A stretch of 64,000 nucleotides of DNA from Eudorina sp. 2006-703-Eu-15 (Eukaryota; Chlorophyta; Chlorophyceae; Chlamydomonadales; Volvocaceae), in contig BDSI01000016.1 of NCBI GenBank assembly GCA_003117195.1, positions 1,240,001-1,304,000 of the forward strand. Direction: 5' to 3'. Under the pieces are notes generated by a model. The model did not search any database. It was not told the origin of the DNA and worked only from the letters and a program-made list of their open reading frames with translations. This document shows, piece by piece, positions 12,475 through 25,026 of this stretch (its first letter is position 1; every line of letters begins with the position of its first letter). A program made the translations under genes and the position numbers.

Positions 12475-12479
12475 TTACA
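12475..12479 (-). terminator. TGTAA poly(A) signal of the 13060-15072 gene
   Basis: TTACA on the + strand (TGTAA on the minus strand) lies 580 nt downstream of the minus-strand stop at 13060. It supports that open frame being an expressed gene. Confidence 0.65.
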
Positions 12480-13059
12480 GCACGGTCAAAACCACGGCAC
12501 TCGGACAGAGCAAGCAAACAATCTTCCAACAGCAGGCATATGTACATGTACGAGAATGTCGTACACCTAGAGATGCGGCATGGCGCAGCACAGCGACGGG
12601 TGCCGTCGCGTTATTGCTCCTGCCTGACCCGCTGTGGGTGGCGGTGGATGCGCTCCGAAACATCCGTTCACGCGCTTGGGGCGCTGCGCCCGCGCGGCGG
12701 GCGCCGCGCCCGCGCCCGCGCGTGTACGGATGTACGCTCCGGTTCCAGCGCTGCCCCGCTCCGTTCGGCTGCGATGCCGTCTTTTGCAAGGCACAGCCGT
12801 TGACAGCTGGCGGACCCCTCCCGCGACATACCGGTAGTCCCTCAGCAATCAAAAGCCCCCCGCGACCCGCATTTCGCTCTCGCTCTTCTCTCGCAGCCTG
12901 GCCCCTGCACCCGCTCTCTGTATCGAGCCTGCGACCAGACAGGTATCGATCTCCGCTGAAGCGCACAGACGACGCGCGGCATGCACACTGGCAGCATGCA
13001 CACTAGTTCTGGATGGGCTTCTCATGCAGCACTCTGGCAGCACAAGGCGCCGGTGCCGC

Positions 13060-15072
13060 TCACGGCCGCCGACCCCCGCCGCCGCCCTCCCGCGCGACGC
13101 GCGGGCCCGCGGGCCGCTGGCTGAGGCTGCTGCGGCCGCCTGGCCCCTTGCCGTACATGGCGATCGCGCCCTCCGAGTAGTAGAACCCCGGGGCCGCCAT
13201 CGCGGAACCCCCCTGGAGCGCTGCCGCCATGGGCACCGCCGGCATCGACTGCATCATCATCAGAGGCACGGGCATCTGCAGGGGCATCTGCTGCAGGGGC
13301 ATCTGCTGCAGGGGCATCTGCACGGGCATCTGCAGTGGACCCACTGGCTGCGACATGACGAACGGCACCCCGTTCGGACCCAGGAATATCGGCTCCAGGG
13401 TGACCGCCTGATGGTGACTCGACACGAAAGGGCTGTACGACATCGCGCCCATCACGGCCGCCTGGTAAGCGGACGGCATCTGGGTCTGCGGCGGCGGCAC
13501 AGCTGGCTGCTGTACGATGTAGTACGGCTGCTGGGCGCCGTAAGCCGTCGCGGCCGCGGCCTGGCGCGGCGGCGGCGGCGGTTGCGTTGTCGCCACCATT
13601 CCGCCGCGCTGCGACGGCGGCCTGCCGGCGGTCCCTCGGGCGGGTTGCGCTGCCGCGCCCACCGACGCCGCACCCGCGGCCATGTCGGCGCGAGGCACCT
13701 GGCCGGCTGAGCCTCCGCCTCCGTGCCTGTTCCACGGCGGCATGCCCCGCAGCTTGGCGTACCAAGCGCGCTCCACCTCCGCCACCCATGCGGCGTGCTC
13801 TGCCTCGCTCATGGCCTGCACATCGCGCAGCGTGCGGTACGGCGGCGGCGCCTCGTGCACCAGTTGCTCGGCGGTTGCCTTGGCGCCGTAGGCGTGCCGC
13901 AGGCACAACTGGACCTGGGTCGGCAGTTGGTGCGGCGGCACCGTCGCCAGGTCAGGGCACGCGTCTGGAGCGCCTGCACCCCCGTTTGAGCACGTGGTTG
14001 AGGTCTTCGCGCCGGAGTGGCCGGCCAGCTCGCCTTCGCTGCTGCGGGTCCCGCTGCCGGGGCTCGGAGACGCCACGCGACGGCGACCGCTGTGCGCCTC
14101 GAACAGGGGCGTCGCTGCGGCGCCGTTGGGTGATCCGCCTCTGCTGCGGCAGGACGTGGCTGATGTCGCCGCAGACGCCGGCGAAGTGCGCTGGATGCCC
14201 ACCGCGTCACCGTTCACAGGCCTGGCGCAAGGGTGCGGTCCGGCAACGATGCGGCGCGTTGTGACGCCTGCAAAGTCCTCCACCTCTGCGTAAAAAAAAG
14301 GGGCAATTGTAGTTTGTATACCAGATGCTCTGGCGGGGCGAGGCGGTTCCTCCCGTCGGTGGTTGCGTTTCATCCGGCTTCTGGCGCCAGCCCTTCGCAC
14401 CTTCATAGCTGGCGCGAGCGGGAGTCGCCCGCTCCGAGGACAAATTTTTTGTGTAGCAATCGCGTTGAATACCAGGCGTCGATAAGGCCGAGCGCCCGCT
14501 GGGCGTCGACTGGCCTCCCGTCGCGAAGGGACCCGCTCCAGCACCGACAGCGCTGTTAGGCTGCCAGTTTATGTCGGATTCGTAAAGCAACCCAAGGCGA
14601 AGAGGCGTTGTTGTATCGGGATCGGACTTGGACCGTGTGAGTAGTGCAGGGCCGGAAGCATCGTCATCTTCCGCCCGAGACGCAGGCCCAGGTGAGTTCG
14701 TGCTGACGCTGATGGGTATCGGAATAGGGATGCGAAGGCCCGAAGGGTGATCCATGTGCTCGGCTGCCATCCAATGCCACTCTCCCGCCGAACCGCACAC
14801 CGCGAGGACACTAGTATCGAGCACGTTCCTTACAGCTTGCATGAGATGTAGGCTTCAAGGGGCAGGTTAGCTGCACGAGAATTGGGAAGCACTTCCGGAG
14901 ACGAAAATGCAAAGAACGACGTCTCAGATTGGGGTGTAACAGTCTGACACCCAGCAAAATGCATCGCGCTATCCAAGACGTCCTGTTTAACCGGTGACGA
15001 TAAATGGTCGCTGCAGTCGACCAACAGAATGACGTGGTTCGTACTTCGTTGGAGGAGAAAAGCTCCACCCAT
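13060..15072 (-). CDS. Unknown Met/Gln/Pro-rich protein, 590 residues
   Basis: I do not recognise this protein. Three exons (15072-14834, 14708-14401, 14285-13060) have matching phases, total 1773 nt and use GTAAGG and GTGCGA donors. The Met at 15072 is preceded in frame by a stop. Residues 1-79 (TNHVILLVDCSDHLSSPVKQ, then a Cys/Ser-rich part) are the only segment that looks globular. The middle is Ser/Thr/Pro-rich and disordered, with one ordered-looking block, QVQLCLRHAYGAKATAEQLV, followed by an Ala/Trp-rich helix. The last 150 residues are Gln/Met/Pro-rich with a repeated MPLQQ unit (13262-13335), typical of a disordered RNA- or transcription-associated tail. No catalytic motif is visible. 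The TGTAA at 12479 supports the 3' end; expression is not otherwise shown. Confidence 0.6.
13262..13335 (-). repeat. 15-nt in-frame repeat encoding MPLQQ-type units
   Basis: The unit GGGGCATCTGCTGCA recurs about five times with small changes. On the coding strand it encodes alternating MP(L/V)Q(Q/M) units in the C-terminal tail of the unknown protein. Confidence 0.85.
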
Positions 15073-15954
15073 TCCAACAGAAGAGTTTCATGGAAATTGT
15101 GGCGTCAAATTGAAGCTTCGCACCATATGATTTCATAGGATCGCCCGCCCGACGGCCCGGGACTCGGAAAGGCGAACGTTGTCCGATTCTCTTCATGAGG
15201 AAATCAAGAGACTCTTGCATTTTTTTTGTTGTGTGTGCTGCATTAATTATTGCAAGGCTTGACTGACATCGGGGAAGCATCCGTATCTATCTTCGACATC
15301 CAGCATCCCACATACGCAGCATGCCAACGCGGTCGGCAAAGGTGTAGCAATTTATCGGCAACACTGGCATTTATTATTATTAATGTTACAATGGACCCCG
15401 TGGGTGACCGCAGCCTCCTGCCAAAACGAAACCGCGCCACCATGGCGCGTCGGACAGGCTCTTCAAGCCGCACACCCCGCACAGGTCCGCACCCACACTC
15501 TACCAGGAAACCATCCCGTTCCTGAGCACCAGGGACCGTCATTTGCATCTGCCGCAGGCTTGAAAAAGTACGGTAATGCCCATGACCTGCCATATTTGTT
15601 GGATCGCGCCCCGCGTGAGGATGGCATCCGCGCGCCCTGTATTTTTCACGCGGGCGCCGATTACCGTATCCCCCAACCTCGCAGCATTTCAGATGGGGCC
15701 TAGGGGAAACTGCCGACCGCGGCCAACGGCACGTGGAAGCCCGTGGAGACGCTTGCCATGCCCTGGCCCTACAGGAGGCATGCCTTGGCATCTATTCATA
15801 TCACACCCGCACCCTAGTTGGGTTTATGCTCATATACAACCGCACCAGTTACGAACGCCCTTGGGCGCCACACCCGCCCCTTCGTCGCCCTATCTGGCGG
15901 GTGGCGGCGTGAAACACTAAGTATGCGGGCGCTCGCGGTGCGCACAATGGGAAA

Positions 15955-15956
15955 CA

Positions 15957-15988
<32 letters not shown>

Positions 15989-16005
15989 AGACAGCAGCAA
16001 GACAG
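15955..16005. repeat. (CAG)n/(CAA) microsatellite
   Basis: CAG units interrupted by CAA and AGACAG. I found no supported reading frame through them, so a coding role is not claimed. Confidence 0.85.
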
Positions 16006-16448
16006 CGGCGCAAGAAGCACAGCAGCACAAGTAGCAGCTGCAAGCGCGGTAGCTGCGGAAGCAGAGACAGCATCAAACATCAAAAATGCGACACAGAGAC
16101 CCGGGTCTTGCGTGCCTTGCCCAGGGCGCGCATCTTCCCGCGGGGTACGGCATGGCGACCTGCTGTGGTAAGAAGCGTCCGCAACAGCCAAGATCAGCAC
16201 TGCCGTACAAGCCGCAGTACAAACCCTGGCCGTACCGTACCGCACAGTACAGTACCGCACCGCACTCAGCGGTGGCCAGCCCCCGCTCGGTCGAACCGCG
16301 GACCGACCACCGTGTCCAACCTCACTGGACAGCAACGGAGTCCCGAGGATCGACCCCATCAGCTCGACTGCGGCCGCCCTCCCCCACCGTGGGCACCCTG
16401 GGTACTGAAACATACTGGACGGAGGAGGGGCCCGCCTCGCACCCCCCG

Positions 16449-16580
<132 letters not shown>

Positions 16581-17020
16581 TGCACACCGGTTGTGGCGCG
16601 GTTGCCTTGTTCTCCTTGCCCTTTTATGTCGCGTCTCTTGTAGTAAGGTTGCAGAGTATCATGGGACTGGGTGGTTCGGGCGGGTTTATCGCCAAACACA
16701 TGCACACACGCGCACGCGTGTATCGAGGAATTATGCGCACACCGAGCCCAGTCGACTTGGCCCACTACCCACGCCATCACCACCACCACCACCATTACCA
16801 ACAATAACAACAACACCCCCAAATTCAGCGCCCGCTGTACATGGCAGCCGCAATCCCCAAAGCACATGCCTTTGAGCACCCAGCTGCATCCCCTTTCTCC
16901 GCCAACCCACGGCCGGCGGACGCGAACTTCTTACCCCGTCGCCCATCCCCCGATGCCCAATGGACGACCTCTCGACACAACACACACACACACATACGTG
17001 ATGGCCCAATCGGTCAACAG

Positions 17021-20000
17021 TTACAGCCGCTGCTGCGCCAGCTGCGCGCAGAGCGCCTCCAGCAGCACCACCCCGGTGCGACCCCAGGCCTCCAACGCCG
17101 ACACCAGGGCGGCGGAGGCGGGGGAGGCGGAGGCAGCCGGCGCGCCGCCGCGGGCGCCTGCGGCACCGCCCCGTACCTGCGCCGTCAGAATCGACACCGC
17201 CTTGTGCACCGTACTCTTGTTCCCGAGCACCTCGGACAGGAGCCCGGGGGTCATGCGCGGCGGGCGCAGCGGCAACGCGCGCGGCTGCGCGCCCCCCTCC
17301 TCCTCCTCCTCCTCCTCCTCCTCGCCCTCCTGCTCGTCCACCACGCCGCTTGCCCTGGACCCTTCCGCCGGCGCCTCCACGGCGCCGTTCCCCGTGCCGA
17401 TATCCGGCTGCTGCCCCCGCTGCGCCCCTTGGCGGCCCCCAGCGCCGCTCTGAGCGGCCGCCGTCAGGACCTCAGGCGGTGTCCAGCCCAGGGTGAGCCA
17501 CTCCCAGGCGGCCCACGGCTGTGTGGTGAGCAGGTGGCAGGCCAGGGCGCCGCCGTCCGGCAGGAGGGCGGCCAGGTGCAGCGCTGACAAGCCGCCGGGG
17601 CCTGCAGAGGGGGTGGGTGAGGAGGGGGCGGCGGTCGGGCGGGCGGGAGCGAGAGTGGCGGCCACGGTTGATGGCAAATGGACTGACTGTCGGCCTAAGA
17701 GTTTTCAGTGCCTGAGCGCTTCCGAGTGCCTGGCGGGGCAACGCCATGCCCGCTTGATCGCCCCACGGTGTTTGTCAGTCCCCCAACGGTGGGTCTCAGC
17801 TGCATGCCAAACACATGCCCAGCGCGGCCAGGCGCGCAGGACACCTCGCAGGCATGCAGGCAGGGCGGTGGGGTAGATGAGGCCCCATCCGTTGTTCTCC
17901 ACCGCCTTAATGTCAACAACGTCAACATGTTCCCCACCCCCTCTCCCTGGGCTGTTTCTTTGTGAACCCCTTCTTCCCCAACCAACGGGTCCAGTGTGCG
18001 CCAGCACGCCGGCTCCCTCTCTAGAGCCATGACGCAGCCACGCACCGTCCGGCCGGTCCAGCCGCAGGGGGCACCCCAGCACGCGCGCCGCGAAGGCCGC
18101 CAGGCGGTCCACCGTCGCGGCGCTGCCCGACAGCACCGCCAGCGGCAGCAGCGCCCGGGGATCGACGCCCGCCGCCGCGAGCACCCGCGCGGAGGCGGCG
18201 GAGGTGTGGGGCGCGCAATGGGCACCGGCCGGGGGCTCGTTGCGGCCCGCGGGCTCCAACGCTCCGGACAGGCAGCGGGCGACGGCCAGCAGCAGGGCCG
18301 TCAGGTCGGGCAGGCCCCTGCGCGGGTTGCAACGGGAGGACGGGTGCGGACGGGTGCGGGCGAGGTGAGGAGGTCAGGAGGTGAGGAGGTGAGGAGGTGA
18401 GGAGGTGAGGAGAGGAGGAGGTGAGGAGGTGAGGAGAGGAGGAGGTGAGGAGAGGAGGAGAGGAGGACCGGGGGTGCGGCGTGCCGCGAGCACCGTGTGA
18501 CGGGTCAGTCAGCTCCAGACGAGGCAGCCCACCCCGGGGGAGGGGCAGGGACGGCCAGGAGGCCGCGGTGCATCAAAGACGCCGCCTACCCCCCTGGTCC
18601 ATGACGGGCGGGCGCCGGCAGGGGGGGGCTGGAGACACGCGCGTCGGGGCACACCAGCACCAGCACCAGCACCGTCGCGTGGTACGCACCTGGCCACAGC
18701 GAACCGCAGCAGCCGCGAGGAGCGGATGAGCGCCTGCCGCACCGTGGCGGCAGGCGGCGGCGGCACCGCCGCCGGCGCCGCCGCTCCTGCCCGCGCCCCG
18801 CCCGCGCCCGCCGCCGCCGGCGCACCCGCGCCCGCCGCTGCCGCTGACCCCGCCGCCGCCGGGACGCCGCCGGCATGCTGCGGCTGCGGCGCCGCCAGGG
18901 CCGGCCCGCGGGGCTGTCCCACCGAGGAGCAGGTCATGAAGGACTCCAGGGTGGAACCCACGTTGGTGGAGATGAGGGTGTCTGTACGGCCGCCGCACGA
19001 CCAGCCGCTGACGCTGGCGGCGGTAAGGCTGGCGTCGGAGCGGGAGACGTGCGACGCGCCGTTGTTGGGCGAGCCGCAGCGGCCCTCGGGGGGGCTCAGG
19101 GAGCCGGAGGACGCAGCGTCACTGCCGTCCTGCGACGCGGCGGCGGCGGCGGCATCGGTAGCGCCGCCGCTGCTGAGGCGGTGCGCCGTGGCGGCGGCCG
19201 CCGCCGCCGCGGCAGCCGCGGCCGCTGACGCGGCCGCCGCGGCGGCGGCGGCGACGTCCGAGAGGACCTCCATCACGGCCGCCATGTCGGTGACCAGCCT
19301 GGCGCAACCGCGGGACGTGCGGGACGGACGAGCATGACCCGTGGGTCAGTACGGGTGGTGGCCTGTCCGTCCAAGCTCACGTGCGCCAACCATCCCAGCA
19401 TCCGAGCTCCAGGCAATGTGCACATAAAAATCTTAGATGATCAGCACTCGCCTGGACCAAGGCGCGCAAGGCCGTCACAACCCAACAACGTGGATCTGTC
19501 CTTGCCATGATTAACGGTCCAATGACACAAACGCACACGGACACGGAATCGGACGCGGACCCGCGGGGCAAGCACCGTACAGGGGTTGCTGCCTTGAAAT
19601 GAGGTAAGACAGCAGCAGCGGCCCCCGCCTCACCGCTTGACAGCCCGCGCGGACGCCTCCCCCTCCTGCGCCGCCTCCTGCAGCCGCCGCAGCTCCTCCG
19701 CCGCGCCCTCGCAGCCCGGCGGCAGCACCAGCACCGGCCACCAGTCACCCAGCAGGTGCCCCACGCCCACCTCCACCGCCATAAGCCCCACGGAGCTCGG
19801 CGGCAGGGTCACCGTAAGCCGCAGGCTGTTGACGTCAACGGCGCCGGCGGCGGCGGCGCCGCCGCCGCCACCGCCCGCGCGCGGCTGGGCCGGCAGCAGG
19901 GCGGCCGGCAGGTCGTGGCCGCGCAGCCGCGCAAACACCTTGACGTGCTGCTGCACAAGGTGCTCGCCGGTCAGCCGGATCACCGCCTCGGTGCCTGCGG

Positions 20001-23000
20001 GGGGAGGGGGGACGGGTCAAGTACGCATACCCGGTCGAGTCCGTCGTGCGCGCGTCCCTGAGGCCGTACGGTACGTACGGCACTGCGTGTGTGTGCGGTG
20101 CGGTCGCGGGTCTGTCCGGGCCACCCGCCCACCTGCGCACACCGCCGCGGCGCTGCAGCCCTTGAGCTCGGGGTACTCGGCGCCCTCCAGGCCGCCCTCC
20201 TCCGCCGCCTGCGCCCAGGTGAGCACCACGGGCCGCTCGCTGACCCGCATCTGCAGCACCTTGCGGTCCACCTGGCGAAGAGGGGACGGCAGGGCGGGCG
20301 GGACAGGACAGGAAAGGGCGGGCGGACGGCCGGGCGGACAGGACAGAGTGCGCGGCCGTGAGGTGGACGTTCGGCTAGGAGGTCAAGTGCTTGCGTGGGT
20401 GGGTCTGTGGGGGAATGCGGCCCGGCGGCACGCTTCCATCCCAAACACCCCAGCAATCCCTCCATCCCAACCCCGCCCCCCCCCACCCACCCCACCGCCC
20501 CCCCCACCTGCACGTAGGTGTCCCGCAGTCGCTGCCCCAGCACGCGGAACACGTCCGCGGCCGCCTGGTAGCCGTCGTTGTCTGGAATGAGCACCGCCGA
20601 CAGCGGCGCCGGGGAGGGCTGCCGCAGCACATCCACCACCAGCTGCAGACAGCCTGCGAGGGGTGGGGAGGGAGGGAGGAAGGGAGGGAGGGAGGGAGGA
20701 AAGGGTGAGAGGGGTAAATATATGAAATCGGATAAACAAATTTAGGAAGGGGGAGGAAGTCAGGAAGTCAAGAAGCCAGTCAGCCTGTTAGCCAGTCAGT
20801 TAGTTAGTTAGTCAGCAGGTCGGTTGTTCGGTCTGCACTTGCATGTCGCCTATCGCCTATCGCCTATCGCCTAACGCCCCAGCCCACCTGGCCTGAGGGT
20901 AGCCTGCAGGGCCTCCCCCCGCGCTTCCTTGAGCCACTTGCGCAGATGGGCCCTCAGGTGCGGCGGCAGCTCGTCGGGCAGCATGTTCATGGCCTTGAGG
21001 GACACACGGGTCAGCTCCCGGGGGTCCACGTCATCGGCCTCCTCCGCGTGGGGCAGCGCCGGCGGCGCCGCCACCGGCTGCGGCGGCGGCGGCAGCGCCG
21101 GCCAACCCGGCGGCGCCGCCGCGTGATACACCGCCTGCGGCGGATACATGTGCGCCTGCTGGGCCGGCGGCGCCGGCGGCGCCGGCGGCGCCGCCGGCGG
21201 CCAGTAGAATGGGCTCGACGGCACGTGACCGTACGGCATGGCCTGTACGGTCTGCTGGTGGTACTCCACGGCGTGCAGGGCAGTGACGGCAATGCCCTTG
21301 TAGAGAGCCTGCTGCTGCTGCAATTGCTGTTGGTGCCGCTGGTGGGCCGCCAGGCCGCCGTCACTGCCCTCCTCTTGGAGGTACGTCAGGAGCTGCTGGA
21401 ACATCTCGTCGTCGCTGTCTTCCTCCTTGACCACATGCGACCCGTGGGTCGCTCCCTGCGGCGCGCCCGGCTGCGCCGCCGGCGCCGCCGTCATCGTCGG
21501 CTGCTGCTGCTGCGGCGGCGGCAGACCCGCGTGGCCGTTGCCAGTGCCCGACCCCGCGGACCCCTGGACATGTACGGGCGGCTGTAGCTGCGGCGGTGGA
21601 TGCTGTAGCTGCGGCGGTGGATGCTGCTGTAGCTGCGGCGGCATGTTGCCGTATCCGGGTGGCAGATGATGGCCCAGACGGCCGCCCTCCCCGCCGGCGT
21701 AGCCGGCGCTGATGCCGGCGATGCCCCCGCCCAGTCCCAGGCCCTGCGGCATCTGCACCGTGGTGGTGGTGGAAGCGGGGGAGACTGAGGCGGCGGGCGG
21801 TCCGGAGGACGCAAGGGGGGGCAGCGACGGCGGGGGGCCGGGCGGCGGCGGGTGCCAAGGGCCCGCCGCCGCACCTGCGGACGACGTCAGGAACGGCGGG
21901 CCGGCGCCGGCGGAGGCCATGCTGGAAGACGTCTGATGTACGGCAGCCACGTTAAACACGATGCCCGGGTGTGATGACAGCTGCCGCCAGCCCGGCGGCG
22001 GCGGTGGCAGCGGCGCCTCCGGCCGCTGCAGCTGCGGCGGCGGCGCCGCCGCCGCCGCCGCCGCTGGCTGCGTCAGCGGCGACAGCAGCGCAGGCCCCTG
22101 CATGTACACGTTGCCGTTGCTGCCGGTGCCGCTGCCGCCGGACAGCGGACCGGACCCCAGCGGCCGCAGCCCCTCCGCTGTCGCGGAGCTTTGCGGACCC
22201 AGCGCGTTGCGGGCTTCGGGGCCGCCGGATGTGATGGTCCAGGGAAGCGGCGCGGCGCCGCCGCCGCGCGGCGGCTGCGCCCTCAGCGTCGCCGCCAGCT
22301 GCGACGCCTGCTGCATCGCAGCCACGGCGCTGTCCAGCACCGGCGGCAGCGCGTTCAAGCCCACCATCCCGAGATCGCGCGGGAAGCTGTGCGCCGGCGG
22401 CAGGGAGGGTACGGGGCCTGCCATCGCCGCCGGCGAGCCGCCAGCCGGCGGCGCCGCCGCCGCCGTGGCGTCCGTCACCGACGCCGTCGCCCTGACGCCG
22501 GCCGCGGCCGCAAACGCGCTCTCGTGGGTATGGAACTGACCGGTCGCCGCGACCGACCCATGGGCCACCTCCTGCTTGAACTGCTCGATCAGCGGGCCCA
22601 GCTCCTGCATGATGCTGGTGATGCGGGCCGCCACTTCGCCGGCGGCGGCCGGCGCGCTGGCGGCGCCGACGCCGTCGGAGGCGCCGCCGGCGCCGCTGGC
22701 GCTGATGCGAGTGGCGCTGACGCCCTCGTCGGCGGAGCACATTGGCGACCCGGCCTGCATGGCGACGCGGCCGCTGCTGCCGCACGGCTCCGGATCGGAC
22801 CCACGGCTGCCGCCCGACTTGGTCGTCGCCTCCGTCGCGCCGCCGTCGTGGCCAGGGAAGCCCCCGCCATGCCAGGCGGCGGCGCCGACGACGGCGCCGC
22901 CGGCAGGGTACGCACCTCCCTCGGCGCTGGCGGCCGCCTGCATCGCCAGCTTGGCGCTGCCCTGCGACGCCTTGGCGGCCGAGGCGTCGCTGCCAGCCGA

Positions 23001-25026
23001 GGCACTCGGCGTACGGCCGTACGGCGCAGCCGTGGCTGCGTCCTGACCCGGCACTAGCATGCCCGCATCCGGCGGCCGCTGCCATGCCCCAGGTACGACG
23101 TGCCGTACACCGTATCCACTCACGCCGTACATCGGGTCCGAGGACTGCGGCGTCGGCGTGCCCAGCGTCTGACCTTGCGCGGCGGCAAGCGCGCTCTGGA
23201 CGTCGTACGGCAGCTGCTGCGGGGAGTACCGTGTGGACGCCGCCGAGGCTGGCATCGCCGCGGACCCGGCAGACGGCCCCTGGGAAGCCAGGAGAAGCTG
23301 CGACTGCGGCTGCGGCTGCTGCACAATGACAGCCCGATCCGCCAGCGTCGCACCCATTGACACGACGCCATTCCCGCCCGTCGTCACCAACGGCCGCGGC
23401 GGCAGCTCCAGCAGGGAACTGCTGGCGCCGTCCCACGTGCCGGGCGGTGGGTGCGGGCTCGCCGGCTTCGCCGGCGTCAGCCCCGTCGCCGTCGCTGTGG
23501 CCTCCGCCCACGCCCCGTGGCCACCAATCGCCGTGGCAGAGCTGAGCACGTTGGGCACCCCGGACAGAGCAGCCGCCGGTTGACCCGGCCCCAGCGCCGG
23601 ATGGACCACGTGCCCGTGCAAGCCGAAGTCCGCCAGGGGCGGCATCGCAGCCGCCAAAGCCGGATGCAGCGGCGGCGCCCCCGCCATCGTCACCGCGGCC
23701 GCCGGATGCCAGCTGGCTTCCATTGTGGAAGCGCCGGAGGCATCCGAGTTGCTGCGCTGGCTTGTCTGCAGGGCCGCCGCCGCCGCCGCCGCGGCCGCTG
23801 CGCCGCCTCCGCCACCTCCGCCGGCGCCTGCGCCGCGGCTGCCGGTCTTACGCTTCGCGGCGGCGGCGGCGGCGGCCTTGGCGCCCTTGGCGGCTTTGGG
23901 CCTGCCGCCAGTCCCCGAGTCAGAGTCCCCGTCGTTGAGCTCCTGCATGCGCGCCATGACTTTGGCGCGGTGACGCGCGTTATGACGCTCCAGGGTGGCT
24001 ATGCAGCTCCTGCGAGGGAGGGCCGTGGGGAAGGGGCACGCCGCGGGCAGGTTGGGGCACGCGGCCAGTCATGCGCTCCACGGAGGCCTGGGGGCAGTGC
24101 CTGCACGGAAGCGCGCCGCCACGCGCCGTCGGGACAGGCCCCCAGTTTCTTTCATGGGTACGACAGACCCGCATCGCACGCACGCCGCGCTTCCGTTCCC
24201 ACAAGTTTCCCCCAGTTGCCTCCATGACGCGCACCAAGGGCGTGAACCAGCGGCAGGCAGGCGCGGAAGGCGCAGCGACGCCCGCGCGGCAGAGAACTCA
24301 CTTCTTGCTGCCCGAGAACTCGCCCACGAACTGGAACTTGGCGCACTGCTGGCAGAAGCGAGACACGACGCCGTTGACGACGATGGATGGCGCGTGCAGG
24401 TGTTTCTCACACACCCGCATGCGCACGTAGTAGCGCTTAAGGCCCTCGAGGCTGACGCCGCAGCCGACCACCTGTACGGCAGGCACGTCACGCACAGCAC
24501 ACGCTGCTCTGAGCCCTGGCAAACGCCGCCTCGGCCGCGACCGTCGCGGCGGCTTTTGTTTGTTTGGGGTACGCCAACATGTGCACAGTACGCGTTTGGG
24601 TATGGTGCGTCTTGTTTACCGTATTTTGCCGGACCTCGCGTCGACGCCAGGCCCGGCGACCAAGGGCTGCTTGGGGTGTGTACAAGGGGTGTGTGTGTGT
24701 GTGCCATCGGGCACAAGGCACGACGCCCCCACCTTGTACGGCCCTCGCGCCTAAGCCGGGAACGGCGAGCCTACGACGGGCCGTGCCACTGTTGTTGTCG
24801 GGGGCATGCAATACCGCCGCGGTGTCTAACGTGCGGTGGTGCACAGCCGGGGCGCACCTCGGAACTGGGTCCCCAAGGGCACCGCAACAAGGGCAGGGAG
24901 CCCCCTCCGCAAAGGCGCCGAACTTACCTCGCACACGGTCGCCGGTTCGGCATCGCTTCGGTCAACGGTTTCAAGGATGGGTAGGGAATGAAATTGGGGG
25001 TTGTCGGGCAACGTCAGGTGCGCCAT
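17021..25026 (-). CDS. SBP-domain transcription factor with ankyrin-like C-terminal part, 1832 residues
   Basis: Plant/green-algal SQUAMOSA-promoter-binding protein; SBP proteins bind GTAC-cored DNA in the nucleus. Nine exons: 25026-24928, 24471-24302, 24009-20888, 20653-20508, 20271-20133, 19994-19634, 19298-18690, 18317-18046, 17601-17021. They total 5499 nt with matching phases. The SBP domain spans about residues 32-105 across exons 1-3. Zinc site 1 is Cys32, Cys37, Cys54, His57; site 2 has Cys73, Cys76 and Cys92, but the usual His is Gln80. A ~950-residue Ala/Gln/Gly/Pro-rich linker follows in one 3.1-kb exon. The conserved SPL1/SPL12/CRR1-type region is then seen at [13 protein letters not shown] and in the block ending [20 protein letters not shown]. 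An ankyrin-like stretch ([20 protein letters not shown]) lies in the last exon, with a poly-Glu run. It lacks the C-terminal Cys-rich region of Chlamydomonas CRR1, so I do not assign it to copper sensing. Confidence 0.95.
18362..18465. repeat. GAGGTGAGGA minisatellite in an SBP-gene intron
   Basis: Repeated GAGGTGAGGA/GAGAGGAG units lie in the intron between exons 7 and 8 of the SBP gene. Confidence 0.85.

Noticed and set aside
17021..17025. TGTAA overlapping the SBP stop codon as its poly(A) signal
   Set aside because: A signal inside the stop codon would leave almost no 3' UTR; it is taken as coincidence.
17021..25026. Naming the SBP gene CRR1 (copper response regulator)
   Set aside because: The SBP and ankyrin layout is similar, but the C-terminal cysteine-rich region is missing, the protein is much longer and a zinc ligand is altered.
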